Assembly: GCA_030425485.1 (NCBI GenBank) | Contig: JAUIAM010000002.1 | Span: 186,001 to 250,000, forward strand | Direction of reading: 5' to 3' | Source of the DNA: Verrucomicrobiia bacterium | GTDB taxonomy: Bacteria; Verrucomicrobiota; Verrucomicrobiia; Opitutales; Cerasicoccaceae | Length of the DNA stretch: 64,000 nt | Part shown: positions 26,396 to 34,127 of the stretch, piece after piece | Numbering within the stretch: the stretch's first letter is position 1 | How the letters are laid out: each line of letters begins with the position of its first letter | Notes under the pieces: model-generated | Seen by the model: the letters and a program-made list of their open reading frames with translations, nothing else | Database searches by the model: none | What the model was told of the DNA's origin: nothing | Position numbers and translations under genes: made by a program

Positions 26396-26934
26396 GCTGT
26401 GTCTTTGATCAAAAGGCGAAAAGGCTGCTTTGCCCAATACTCCCCCGCGTAGTCGATCCCGATGCGCGGCGTCCGCTCGATCTGTGCTTCGCTGAGTTCG
26501 ACTCCACTGTCCTCCAGCCACAGGCCGCTGGTACGCACGGCAGGCAGAGCGTTCATGCTCTTGTCAACGGCCAGGGCCTTCGTCACGCGTCCCGGACCGA
26601 AGGTCTGCCCGACACCGCGTACCAGCACCGCCGCGGGATGGCCGGGGCCATCGGTCACGATGTTGAGCAGCCAGTGTACGCCATAACAGAGGTACACGTA
26701 AAAGACGCCGCCGGGCTCGTACATCACCGCTGTGCGCGACGTCTTGCCCTTGCTCGCATGGCAGGCCTTATCTTCCGGCCCGATGTAGGCCTCCACTTCA
26801 GTCAACGGCGCACGAACGATGCTGCCATCGGGCATCCGCCGGCAAAGATTTTTACCCAGCAAATCCTGGGCAACCACCAGCGCCTCGCGCCGAAAAAACG
26901 TCTTGGGCAAAACCTTCCCTGCACGCACCGCCAT
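26392..26934 (-). CDS. 3-methyladenine DNA glycosylase (AAG/MPG family)
   Basis: 180 aa. Removes alkylated purines from DNA in base-excision repair. Family patterns are LPKTFFRREALVVAQDLLGKNLCRR, the catalytic Glu in LTEVEAYIGPEDKACHASKGKTSRTAVMYEPGGVFYVYLCYGVHWLLNIVTDG and PAAVLVRGV...GPGRVTKAL. Third gene of a compact operon after the epimerase and dtd, starting two bases after the dtd stop. The last codons (GACACAGCCTAGG) coincide with the outer end of a small repeat found elsewhere in the window. Confidence 0.95.
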   Translation of the reverse strand: MAVRAGKVLPKTFFRREALVVAQDLLGKNLCRRMPDGSIVRAPLTEVEAYIGPEDKACHASKGKTSRTAVMYEPGGVFYVYLCYGVHWLLNIVTDGPGHPAAVLVRGVGQTFGPGRVTKALAVDKSMNALPAVRTSGLWLEDSGVELSEAQIERTPRIGIDYAGEYWAKQPFRLLIKDTA

Positions 26935-26936
26935 TG

Positions 26937-27392
26937 CTAAAAATCCCGTTGGCGGCTATCCATAACCAGCGTCACCGGGCCGTCGTTGGCCGCATCTATC
27001 TTCATGTCCGCGCCAAAGATGCCCGAGGGCACAGGCTGTCCCAACTCTGCCGAGACCGCCTCAATGAAAGCCTCGTAGAGCGGCACGGCCATATCCGGCG
27101 GCGCCGAGCGATTAAACGACGGGCGCGTGCCCTTCTTCAAATGCCCGTAGAGCGTGAACTGGCTGATAACGAGCACGCCGCCACCGATTTCGCTCACGGG
27201 CAGATTCATCTTGCCCGCCTCGTCCTCAAACACCCGCACCTTGCAGACCTTCTGCACGAGCCAGGCAAGGTCGTCCGCTGTATCCGTTTTTTCGATACCG
27301 AGAAAGACCAGCAGCCCACGCCCGATCTCACCCGTCACCACTCCGTCCACACGACAGGCGGCAGAACTCACTCGTTGCACGACGACACGCAT
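26937..27392 (-). CDS. dtd: D-aminoacyl-tRNA deacylase
   Basis: 151 aa, standard length. Hydrolyses D-amino acids and glycine mischarged on tRNA. MRVVVQRVSSAACRVDGVVTGEIGRGLLVFLGI is the typical N-terminus; the active-site motifs are SQFTLYGHLKKGTRPSFNRSAPP and the C-terminal Gly-cisPro-containing NDGPVTLVMDS. Middle gene of the epimerase-dtd-MPG operon, with three bases to the upstream gene and two to the downstream one. Confidence 0.97.
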   Translation of the reverse strand: MRVVVQRVSSAACRVDGVVTGEIGRGLLVFLGIEKTDTADDLAWLVQKVCKVRVFEDEAGKMNLPVSEIGGGVLVISQFTLYGHLKKGTRPSFNRSAPPDMAVPLYEAFIEAVSAELGQPVPSGIFGADMKIDAANDGPVTLVMDSRQRDF

Positions 27393-27395
27393 GCC

Positions 27396-28280
27396 TTAAG
27401 TTAAGAGGTGTTCGAGGGCGGGCTTCAAGTCTGGATAGGCAAAGGTGTAGCCCGAGCTTTGAGCCTTGGCCGGCAAGACGCACGCGCTGGAAAGAATCGT
27501 CTCCTCAGCCATTTCCCCAAAGGCGAGCTTGAGGGCAAAGGCAGGCGTCGGCACCGCGCTGGGCTTGCCCAGTACACCACCCAGGGCTTTGGCAAACTCT
27601 GCATTTGCTACCGGGTTGGGAGCGGTCGCATTGAGCGCGCCGGAGAGGCCCTCCGTCTTGATGGCGTGATAAATGAGCCCGGCGACGTCGTCGAGCGCGA
27701 TCCAGCTCATGACCATTTTTCCGTCGCCAATAGGGCCACCGATCCCGGCCTTGAACGGTGGCAAGAGCTTGGCCAGCGCACCGCCATCGGGCGATAGCAC
27801 CACCCCCGTACGCAGGTGGACCGTACGGATGCCTGCTTCCTCGGCTGGAGCCGTGGCGGCTTCCCACTCCTGGCAGACCTCGGCCAGGAAACCCTCACCC
27901 GAGGCGGCGTCCTCGGTCAACTCGCCCTCGCGCTGCGACCCGTAGTAGCCAATAGCAGAGCCGCTGACCAGCACCGCGGGCTTTGTCTCCAGTGACGCAA
28001 GCGTGCGGGCCAGAAGCGTTGTTCCCTCCACCCGGCTCTCGCGGATCTCGCGCTTGGTGGCGTCGCTCCAACGCTGGCCGATGTTCTTCCCCGCCAAGTT
28101 GACCACGGCATCGACGCCAATCAACGCGTCGCGGTCGACCTCGCCCTTGGCCGGGTCCCAAACAATGCGCCCCGCCCCGGCCGTGCGCGAGATAATCAGG
28201 CACGCGTGCCCTGCCTTTTCCAGCCGCTGGCAAAGCGCGCTCCCAATCAGGCCCGTTCCTCCGGTGATGGCAATTTTCAT
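27396..28280 (-). CDS. TIGR01777-family SDR epimerase-like protein
   Basis: 294 aa. N-terminal Rossmann NAD(P) motif in MKIAITGGTGLIGSALCQRLEKAGHACLIISR, then RIVWDPAKGEVD, AVVNLAGKNIGQRW, SRVEGTTLLARTLA, and LVSGSAIGYYGSQREGELTEDAASGEGFLAEVCQEWEAATAPAEEAGIRTVHLRTGVVLS with the Y-x-x-x-like region replaced as is usual in this family. The C-terminus has the extra helical DUF1731-like segment. The substrate is unknown; many bacteria carry it as a cell-division-linked SulA-like or cyanobacterial-type epimerase. First gene of the operon with dtd and MPG. Confidence 0.92.
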   Translation of the reverse strand: MKIAITGGTGLIGSALCQRLEKAGHACLIISRTAGAGRIVWDPAKGEVDRDALIGVDAVVNLAGKNIGQRWSDATKREIRESRVEGTTLLARTLASLETKPAVLVSGSAIGYYGSQREGELTEDAASGEGFLAEVCQEWEAATAPAEEAGIRTVHLRTGVVLSPDGGALAKLLPPFKAGIGGPIGDGKMVMSWIALDDVAGLIYHAIKTEGLSGALNATAPNPVANAEFAKALGGVLGKPSAVPTPAFALKLAFGEMAEETILSSACVLPAKAQSSGYTFAYPDLKPALEHLLT

Positions 28281-28364
28281 AGGATGACTTTACTCAGAAA
28301 AGGAATAGCACGGCCATGGAAAATGATACCGTCTTCCCATAAAAATGGTAAAGCCAGTGGCCCG

Positions 28365-28420
28365 GGTAGGGATGCCTGTCCTCAGGCAGCCGCGGACGGC
28401 TGGGGGCAGCCGTCCCTACC
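28365..28420. repeat. palindromic GGTAGGGA intergenic repeat
   Basis: GGTAGGGATGCCTGTCCTCAGGCAGCCGCGGACGGCTGGGGGCAGCCGTCCCTACC folds as one outer stem (GGTAGGGA/TCCCTACC) with two inner hairpins (GCCTGtcctCAGGC; GGCTGggggCAGCC). It lies in the 175-base gap between the epimerase and photolyase genes. Confidence 0.85.
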
Positions 28421-28455
28421 AACATCTTATTACTCATAGATGGAAACGTTACTAC

Positions 28456-29901
28456 TCAGCTTTTGCCCGACTGTTTTTTGAGCTCCTCAAAAGCGGCCAG
28501 CGCGCGGCTGCGCCCCTCGAAGTGCCCCACGATAGGCTCCGGGTAGCTATCCCCCAGCTCGACCCCGCAAGCCGCAAGGAGATTCTCGGGAGCCTCCCAG
28601 GGCTTGTGAAGATACTTATCCGGCAACCGCTTGAGCTCCGGCACCCACTGGCGCACGTACTCGCCCTCGGGGTCGAACTTCTCGCCCTGCGTGATGGGGT
28701 TAAAGACACGGAAATAAGGCGCAGCATCCGCCCCGCAGCCCGCCGTCCACTGCCAACCCTGCGTATTACTGGCCAGGTCGGCGTCGACCAGCGTGTCCCA
28801 AAACCACTCCGCCCCCGCCTGCCAGGGCTGGAGCAGGTGCTTAACCAAGAGCGAAGCCGCGATCATGCGCACGCGGTTGTGCATCCAGCCCGTTGCCCAG
28901 AGCTGCCGCATGCCCGCGTCGACGATCGGGTAGCCCGTCTGCCCACGCTGCCAGGCTTGGAGGTGCCGGCGGTTTTTCCGCCAGGGAAAGTCGGCGAACT
29001 GTTCCCGCAGTGCCCGCTCCGGCGTCTCAGGAAAGTGGTAAAGCAGGTGGTAGGAAAATTCGCGCCAACCGATCTCAGCCAGATACTTGCGCCCGCCCAC
29101 GCTGTCATCGCTACCCTTCTCCCTAAAGGCGGCAAATACCTCACGCGGGCCGATCTGCCCAAAGTGCAGGTAGGGCGAGAGGCGCGAGGTGCCGTCGACG
29201 TCCGGTCGGTCGCGCTGGCTGCCATAGGCGCTGACCGCCTCCTTGGCGAAGGCCGTCAGACGCTGGAGCCCCGCCCGGCGCGTAGGCGTCCACGCCTCAT
29301 AGAACCCCGCGTCCCACTTAATCTCGGGCAACAAGCCCAGCTCCTCCAACGCCTCCGAGTCTGGCCACGTAGCCGGGACCGCAAGCTTTCCCAGCGGCAC
29401 CTTGGCCACCGCCGGGGTGGGAAACTCCCGGCAGCGTTTCCAGTAGGGGGTAAAGACCTGAAAGGGCTTGCCCGACTTGTTCTGGATTTCCCACGGTTCA
29501 AAGAGCAGCGAGGCGTTAAAGCTCTCCGCCTCTAGTCCGGCGTCCTTCAGGGCTTGCTTGATCGCCTTATCACGGGCAATGGCCGCTGGCTCGTAGCAGC
29601 GGTTCCAATAGACGGCCCCGGCTCCCGTCTCCGCGATCAGCCTTTTCAGCTCTTCTGCGGAATCCCCCGTACGCAGCGCCAGCCTGAGCCCGTGTCCCGC
29701 CAGTGATTTAGCCAAATCCTCCAGCGCATGGTGCAACCACCAGCGAGAGGCCCCGCCCGGTGACCAGTCCCCCGCCTCGTCCCAGATGTAAACTGGCACC
29801 ACCGGACGCTCCGAGGCGATGGCAGCAGCCAGCGCGGGGTTGTCCTCAAGGCGTAAGTCCTGGCGAAACCAGAGCAAACAAGGGGCGTCAGTGTCAGGCA
29901 T
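28456..29901 (-). CDS. deoxyribodipyrimidine photolyase (cryptochrome/photolyase family)
   Basis: 481 aa from ATG at 29901; the ORF-track start at 29970 adds 23 unrelated residues. Repairs cyclobutane pyrimidine dimers with blue light. N-terminal photolyase domain LLWFRQDLRLEDNPALAAAI...VPVYIWDE; the FAD-binding domain carries LSPYLHFGQIGPREVF, WREFSYHLLYHFPE, GQTGYPIVDAGMRQLWATGWMHNRVRMIAASLLVKHLL and DLASNTQGWQWTAGCGADAAPYFRVFNPITQGEKFDPEGEYVRQWVPEL. These are class I photolyase motifs. The antenna chromophore cannot be told from sequence. Single gene. Confidence 0.95.
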   Translation of the reverse strand: MPDTDAPCLLWFRQDLRLEDNPALAAAIASERPVVPVYIWDEAGDWSPGGASRWWLHHALEDLAKSLAGHGLRLALRTGDSAEELKRLIAETGAGAVYWNRCYEPAAIARDKAIKQALKDAGLEAESFNASLLFEPWEIQNKSGKPFQVFTPYWKRCREFPTPAVAKVPLGKLAVPATWPDSEALEELGLLPEIKWDAGFYEAWTPTRRAGLQRLTAFAKEAVSAYGSQRDRPDVDGTSRLSPYLHFGQIGPREVFAAFREKGSDDSVGGRKYLAEIGWREFSYHLLYHFPETPERALREQFADFPWRKNRRHLQAWQRGQTGYPIVDAGMRQLWATGWMHNRVRMIAASLLVKHLLQPWQAGAEWFWDTLVDADLASNTQGWQWTAGCGADAAPYFRVFNPITQGEKFDPEGEYVRQWVPELKRLPDKYLHKPWEAPENLLAACGVELGDSYPEPIVGHFEGRSRALAAFEELKKQSGKS

Positions 29902-30007
29902 AGCAATAGCAAAGCCGGGCCTGCTTTTTTCGCAAGATGATGCCGGGTTTTTGTAACCCAATCGTAACAATACCCCAAAACCTAACGGTCGGCTCAGGCA
30001 AAAAGAA

Positions 30008-30033
30008 ACCGCCGCCCCTTGCGGGGCGACGGT
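30008..30033 (-). terminator. second terminator-like hairpin downstream of cysK
   Basis: On the minus strand ACCGTCGCCCCGCAAGGGGCGGCGGT has a GC-rich stem with one mismatch and is followed by TTTCTTTTT. It lies about 240 bases after cysK, beyond that gene's own terminator. Confidence 0.6.
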
Positions 30034-30191
30034 CCTTAAGCTACCACTACTGCTACTACTACATCTACCTGTAGGTTGCGCCTACAGCATCTTGAGTCCC
30101 ATCACCCAAGACAAGGAAATAATAGCAGATATTTGTGAAAATTGTATCGGGAGTGTTACCGATTTTGCTAAGTAGTTTTCCTGATATACCA

Positions 30192-30222
30192 AAAAGACTC
30201 CCGGTAATGACCGGAAGTCTTT
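30192..30222 (-). terminator. cysK terminator
   Basis: On the minus strand AAAGACTTCCGGTCATTACCGGGAGTCTTT makes a stem with one bulge followed by TT, about 25 bases after the cysK stop codon. Confidence 0.8.
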
Positions 30223-30247
30223 GTCTGAAAAGAGCTTCGTTGAAACC

Positions 30248-31207
30248 TTAGATGGTAAAACCAGCCGCAACCTCCTGCCGGGCCTTCTCGGCCAGCGGGG
30301 TGCTCAGGTAGCGCTCAACCGAGCTGCAGGCTACGGTGACGATGGTTTTGCCCGCCATTTCCGGGCGTGCGGCCACCTGCAAGGCAGCGCGGATGTTGGC
30401 CCCGCTGGAGATACCAACCGGAAGACCTTCGGTAGCCGTAACTTCCTGCGCAGTGGAGAAGGCCAGCTCGTTGCTCATCTGGATCACCTCGTCCACGATG
30501 TCCGTGTTGAGGTTCTTGGGGATGAAGCCTGCGCCAATGCCCTGAATCTTGTGCGGACCGGGCTTGCCACCGGAGATGACCGGGCTCGCATCGGGCTCAA
30601 CCGCCACCGTGTGCAGTTCCTTGCGGGACTTGATGACCTCGGAGACACCTGTGATCGTGCCCCCGGTACCAACACCGGAAACAAAGACGTCGATCTTGCC
30701 CTCGGTTGCCTTCCAGAGCTCTTCCGCCGTGGTCTGGCGGTGGATCTCCGGATTGGCCGGATTTTCAAACTGCTGGGGCATAAAGGCACCGCCCTTGTGC
30801 TCCTGGACCAGCTCGCTGGCGCGGGCAATAGCGCCACCCATGCCCTTCGGGCCGGGGGTCAGCACAATCTCGGCTCCGAGCATGCGGAGGAGGATGCGTC
30901 GCTCCATCGACATCGTCTCGGGCATGGTCAGCAGGCAGCGGTAGCCGCGAGCTGCGCAAACGAAGGCCAACGCGATACCGGTGTTACCGGAAGTCGGTTC
31001 GATGACCATACCACCCGGCTTGAGCTTACCAGCCTTTTCAGCCGCTTCGATCATGGCCAGACCGATACGGTCCTTAACGCTGGAGAGCGGGTTGAAGAAC
31101 TCGCACTTAACGTAGACGTCGGCGGCGAGGCCTTCGGCCAGCTTGTTGAGCTTGATCAGCGGCGTGTTGCCGATCGTATCGGTGATGGAGGTATAGGCTG
31201 CGGACAT
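30248..31207 (-). CDS. cysK: cysteine synthase A (O-acetylserine sulfhydrylase)
   Basis: 319 aa. PLP enzyme making cysteine from O-acetylserine and sulfide in the cytoplasm. [42 protein letters not shown] includes the PLP Lys45; [22 protein letters not shown] is the substrate loop; [18 protein letters not shown] binds the PLP phosphate; [11 protein letters not shown] closes the site. The length and the SSVKDR motif fit CysK better than cystathionine beta-synthase. It lies 31 bases downstream of infA on the same strand, with its own terminator after it. Confidence 0.97.
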   Translation of the reverse strand: MSAAYTSITDTIGNTPLIKLNKLAEGLAADVYVKCEFFNPLSSVKDRIGLAMIEAAEKAGKLKPGGMVIEPTSGNTGIALAFVCAARGYRCLLTMPETMSMERRILLRMLGAEIVLTPGPKGMGGAIARASELVQEHKGGAFMPQQFENPANPEIHRQTTAEELWKATEGKIDVFVSGVGTGGTITGVSEVIKSRKELHTVAVEPDASPVISGGKPGPHKIQGIGAGFIPKNLNTDIVDEVIQMSNELAFSTAQEVTATEGLPVGISSGANIRAALQVAARPEMAGKTIVTVACSSVERYLSTPLAEKARQEVAAGFTI

Positions 31208-31238
31208 AAGTTCGATGGGCTTGAGTTAAAGAAAGGGA

Positions 31239-31517
31239 CTAACGACGGCCACCACGGCGCGGGCCAAAGCTGCGACGCGGTGCGTTGCGATTCTGGTTGG
31301 CGTTGCGCAGGCGGTAGGTGATGCGCGCGCGGTTCAAATCCTGCGGCGTCATTTCCATTTTCACCATATCACCCGCGGTGATCTTGATGAAGTTCTTGCG
31401 GAGTTTTCCTGAAATAGTTGCCAGGACCACGTGTTTGTTGGGCAGCTCAACCCGGAACATAGTGCCGGGGAGTACGGAGACGATTTTGCCTTCGACTTCA
31501 ATGACTTCGTTGGACAT
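31239..31517 (-). CDS. infA: translation initiation factor IF-1 with basic C-terminal tail
   Basis: 92 aa. Residues 1-71 are a standard S1-like OB fold ([67 protein letters not shown]). IF-1 binds the ribosomal A site during initiation. The usual protein ends here; this one continues with [22 protein letters not shown], an extra 20-residue Arg-rich tail. Single gene upstream of cysK, with an AT-richer leader. The start ATG is well placed. Confidence 0.95.
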   Translation of the reverse strand: MSNEVIEVEGKIVSVLPGTMFRVELPNKHVVLATISGKLRKNFIKITAGDMVKMEMTPQDLNRARITYRLRNANQNRNAPRRSFGPRRGGRR

Positions 31518-31680
31518 GCAGTGACGTTACGCTTTCTTTGGGATGAAATAGGGTTGTGTAAACAAGCAATCCTGAGGCCTTCAGGCCCCATACGTCAAGA
31601 ATTATGCGGGATAGCGGCGAATGCAACCCCCGCGGCGCAATTACCTTGTCGCCGGAGCCCGCCACGGTTTGGCTCTTTTC

Positions 31681-32478
31681 GTGAGCGATAACGACCCTTC
31701 CCTCCCCTCAGAGCTGACCCTTATCTCGTGGAACGTCAACGGCCTGCGAGCCGTCATGAAGAAAGGTTTCCTCGACTTTGTAGCCGGGTACAACCCCGAC
31801 ATCCTCTGCCTGCAGGAGATCAAGTGCGACGAGGAAAACGCCCCCAAGCTGGAGATCCCCTACCCCGTGCAGTACTACCACAGCGCGGAGAAAAAGGGCT
31901 ACTCCGGCACCGCGATTTTTTCCCACCACAAGGCCGCCTCCGTCTGCACCGCCTGGCCCGACCTCGAAGAGCACCCCCAGGAGGGCCGCGTCCAGGTGGC
32001 CGACTTTGGCAAATTCTACCTGGTCAACGTCTACGTGCCCAATTCCCAGAACGAGCTGCGCCGCCTGGACTACCGCACGCGGGTCTTTGACACACAGTTC
32101 CGCCAACGCCTGAGCGAACTGGCCCGGGACAAGCCCGTCGTCGTCTGCGGGGACTTCAACGTTGCCCACGAGGAGATCGACCTCGCCCGCCCCAAGGCCA
32201 ACCGCAAAAACGCGGGCTTTTCCGACGAGGAACGCGCGGAGTTCACCCAGCACCTCGGCAGCGGCCTCATCGATACCTTTCGCCTGAAATATCCCGACCT
32301 GCCCGAGCAATACACTTGGTGGAGCTACCGGGCCGGCGCACGCGGCAAGAACATCGGATGGAGAATCGACTACTTCCTCATCACCCGCGACCTCGAACCC
32401 CACCTCACCGAAGCCTTCATCCTCCCCGAGGTCATGGGCAGCGACCACTGCCCCATCGGCATCAAGCTTCGCTGGTAA
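31681..32478 (+). CDS. xth: exodeoxyribonuclease III (AP endonuclease)
   Basis: 265 aa from GTG at 31681; the ORF-track ATG at 31621 would add 20 residues (QPPRRNYLVAGARHGLALF) absent from the family. Mg2+-dependent 3'-5' exonuclease and AP endonuclease in base excision repair. Motifs: LISWNVNGLRAVMKKGF, ILCLQEIKCDEEN, GYSGTAIFS, VYVPNSQ, VVCGDFNVAHEEIDLARPKANRKNAGFSDEER, YTWWSYRAGARGKNIGWRIDYFLI and GSDHCPIGIKL. These include all catalytic Asn, Glu, Asp and His residues. Followed 43 bases later by the DUF2059 gene. Confidence 0.95.
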   Translation: MSDNDPSLPSELTLISWNVNGLRAVMKKGFLDFVAGYNPDILCLQEIKCDEENAPKLEIPYPVQYYHSAEKKGYSGTAIFSHHKAASVCTAWPDLEEHPQEGRVQVADFGKFYLVNVYVPNSQNELRRLDYRTRVFDTQFRQRLSELARDKPVVVCGDFNVAHEEIDLARPKANRKNAGFSDEERAEFTQHLGSGLIDTFRLKYPDLPEQYTWWSYRAGARGKNIGWRIDYFLITRDLEPHLTEAFILPEVMGSDHCPIGIKLRW

Positions 32479-32521
32479 GTCACGGTTTGACGGGCAGGCG
32501 ATAGGGCATAATAATCTGCCC

Positions 32522-33274
32522 ATGAAACGCATCCTATTGTTTATCGCCCTCCTGCCAGCCATTGCGCTGACTAACCTTCACGCCGAGGAAACCATCGTCT
32601 TCCGCGCCATCCTTGAGATGGGCAACGCAACCAGCTTTTCGCTCAGTGACGCCTCCGGCAAAAACAGCCGCTGGGTCAAGCCCGGCGATGTCTTCATGGA
32701 CTGGGAGCTGACCCAGTACGACCCCAAGACCAAGGCCCTCACCCTGACCAAGGGCGACCAGAAGCAGGTACTTTCGCTCTCCGGCGACACCGCAGGCACG
32801 GCCACCACCGGGCCCGCCTATGCCGAGGCTGAGGCGGTCTTCGAGGCCATGCAGTTTGACGAGATGCTCGACGCCATCATCGACCAGCAAAAGCAGGCCA
32901 CGCTCGACATGATGCGCCAGATGATGGAGCGGGAGGCCGGCGGCCAGCCCATCGACGAGGAACTCCTGGGCATCCAGCAGCAGACCATTGTCGACGTCTA
33001 TGACGCCGTGGACTGGGATGCGACCAAGCGGGACATCATCAACATCTACGCCGAAACCTTCTCCAGAGATGAGCTCAACGGTATGGCCACCTTTTACAGC
33101 ACCCCGGCCGGGCAAGCCATGATCGAGAAGCAACCCGAAATCCAAAAGCGCACCATGGAAACCATGATGCCCCGCATCATGGAGATCATGCCCCAGGTCC
33201 AGGAGAAAACCCAGCAAAGGATGCAGGAATATTACCAGAAGAAGCAGGCCGCCGAAACTGAGACGACCGAATAG
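32522..33274 (+). CDS. exported DUF2059 domain protein
   Basis: 250 aa with a signal peptide (RILLFIALLPAIALTNLHA). The first half (IVFRAILEMGNATSFSLSDASGKNSRWVKPGDVFMDWELTQYDPKTKALTLTKGDQKQVLSL) looks like a small beta domain. The second half is a DUF2059 helical region: VYDAVDWDATKRDIINIYAETFSRDELNGMATFYSTPAGQAMIEKQPEIQKRTMETMMPRIMEIMPQ. DUF2059 proteins are exported and of unknown role. Convergent with the zinc-ribbon gene, with a six-base gap and no obvious terminator. Confidence 0.85.
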   Translation: MKRILLFIALLPAIALTNLHAEETIVFRAILEMGNATSFSLSDASGKNSRWVKPGDVFMDWELTQYDPKTKALTLTKGDQKQVLSLSGDTAGTATTGPAYAEAEAVFEAMQFDEMLDAIIDQQKQATLDMMRQMMEREAGGQPIDEELLGIQQQTIVDVYDAVDWDATKRDIINIYAETFSRDELNGMATFYSTPAGQAMIEKQPEIQKRTMETMMPRIMEIMPQVQEKTQQRMQEYYQKKQAAETETTE

Positions 33275-33280
33275 GCTTCC

Positions 33281-33997
33281 CTACGGCTTATACAGCAGAC
33301 GGCCGCAGCTGTCGCAGTGGGTGGGCTTTTCGTCGGTCAGAACCTGCCCCTCGACTTCACCGGAAACTTTTAAGTGGCACCCGCCACAGTGCTGGTCTTC
33401 CATCGGCACAACCCACTGGGGCTTGGGGCGGCGCTGGTGTACGCGCTGGTAGGCCTTGAGCCAGTCAGCGGGCACTTCGGCCTGGGCGGCTTCGACCGCG
33501 GCAATCGCCGAGTCGATCTGGGCCTTCACCCCGGCCTCCTGCTCGCCCATACGGGCAATTTCCTTTTCAAAAAGCCGGATCGTTTCCTGGTGCTCGGTCT
33601 CGGTCGTCTGGTTACTCTCGGCCAGTTCATCCTGCTCCATGAGCAGCACAATTTCCTTTTCCTCCAGCTCACCGATCTGGCCCTCTGTCCGCTCGATTTC
33701 GTGGGTCAGCGCCTGGTACTCGTCGTTCTTTTTGACCTCCATCTGCTGGGTCTTGTACTTCACGACTTGAGCTTCGAGCGACTTCATCTCCTTGTCCACG
33801 TCGAGCCGATGGACCTCGTTCTGTTTCAGGCGCTGGCGATCGGCCTCGATGGCGGCCTTCTCCTCGTCGATCCGGCTCTGGGCCTTGGCCACTTCCTGCG
33901 GAATCAGCCGCAGCTGCGACTCGAGGGAAAGTTTACGGGCTTCCTGCTCCTGCAGGGCGAGGACTTTTTCCACGGCGGGGTTCACGTCCTTGACCAT
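33281..33997 (-). CDS. coiled-coil C4 zinc-ribbon protein (DUF164 type)
   Basis: 238 aa from ATG at 33997; the longer ORF-track start has no family support. Residues 5-175 form a long charged coiled coil (LSLESQLRLIPQEVAKAQSRIDEEKAAIEADRQRLKQNE...), then a C-terminal zinc ribbon with CGGC and CDSC in DQHCGGCHLKVSGEVEGQVLTDEKPTHCDSCGRLLYKP. The two-part design is typical of the zf-RING_7/DUF164 family, thought to bind nucleic acids. The exact role is unknown. Lies next to glgB in divergent orientation. Confidence 0.9.
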   Translation of the reverse strand: MVKDVNPAVEKVLALQEQEARKLSLESQLRLIPQEVAKAQSRIDEEKAAIEADRQRLKQNEVHRLDVDKEMKSLEAQVVKYKTQQMEVKKNDEYQALTHEIERTEGQIGELEEKEIVLLMEQDELAESNQTTETEHQETIRLFEKEIARMGEQEAGVKAQIDSAIAAVEAAQAEVPADWLKAYQRVHQRRPKPQWVVPMEDQHCGGCHLKVSGEVEGQVLTDEKPTHCDSCGRLLYKP

Positions 33998-34127
33998 GAC
34001 GCCGCCGACGCGAACTGGAAAGCGGAAAATGCCTCCCTCAGGGCTTTTTCCCATTTGGCAGGCTATGTGCTCAGGCTGAGGCTTCACGCTTGTCATAGAA
34101 CAACGTACTTTCTAATCTAGCCATTAC

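Larger units (their letters stand above)
29902..30247. other. intergenic region with two minus-strand terminator-like hairpins
   Basis: This 346-base gap has no convincing gene. It holds the cysK terminator (30193-30222), a second terminator-like stem at 30008-30033, a simple trinucleotide tract CTACCACTACTGCTACTACTACATCTAC, and the hairpin CTGTAGGTTGCGCCTACAG at about 30070. The distal hairpin plus tract could mark a short non-coding transcript, but no promoter is evident. Confidence 0.5.

Noticed and set aside
30082-30270. 62 aa minus-strand ORF downstream of cysK
   Set aside because: Its start overlaps the end of cysK and it runs through the cysK terminator; no ribosome-binding site or family.
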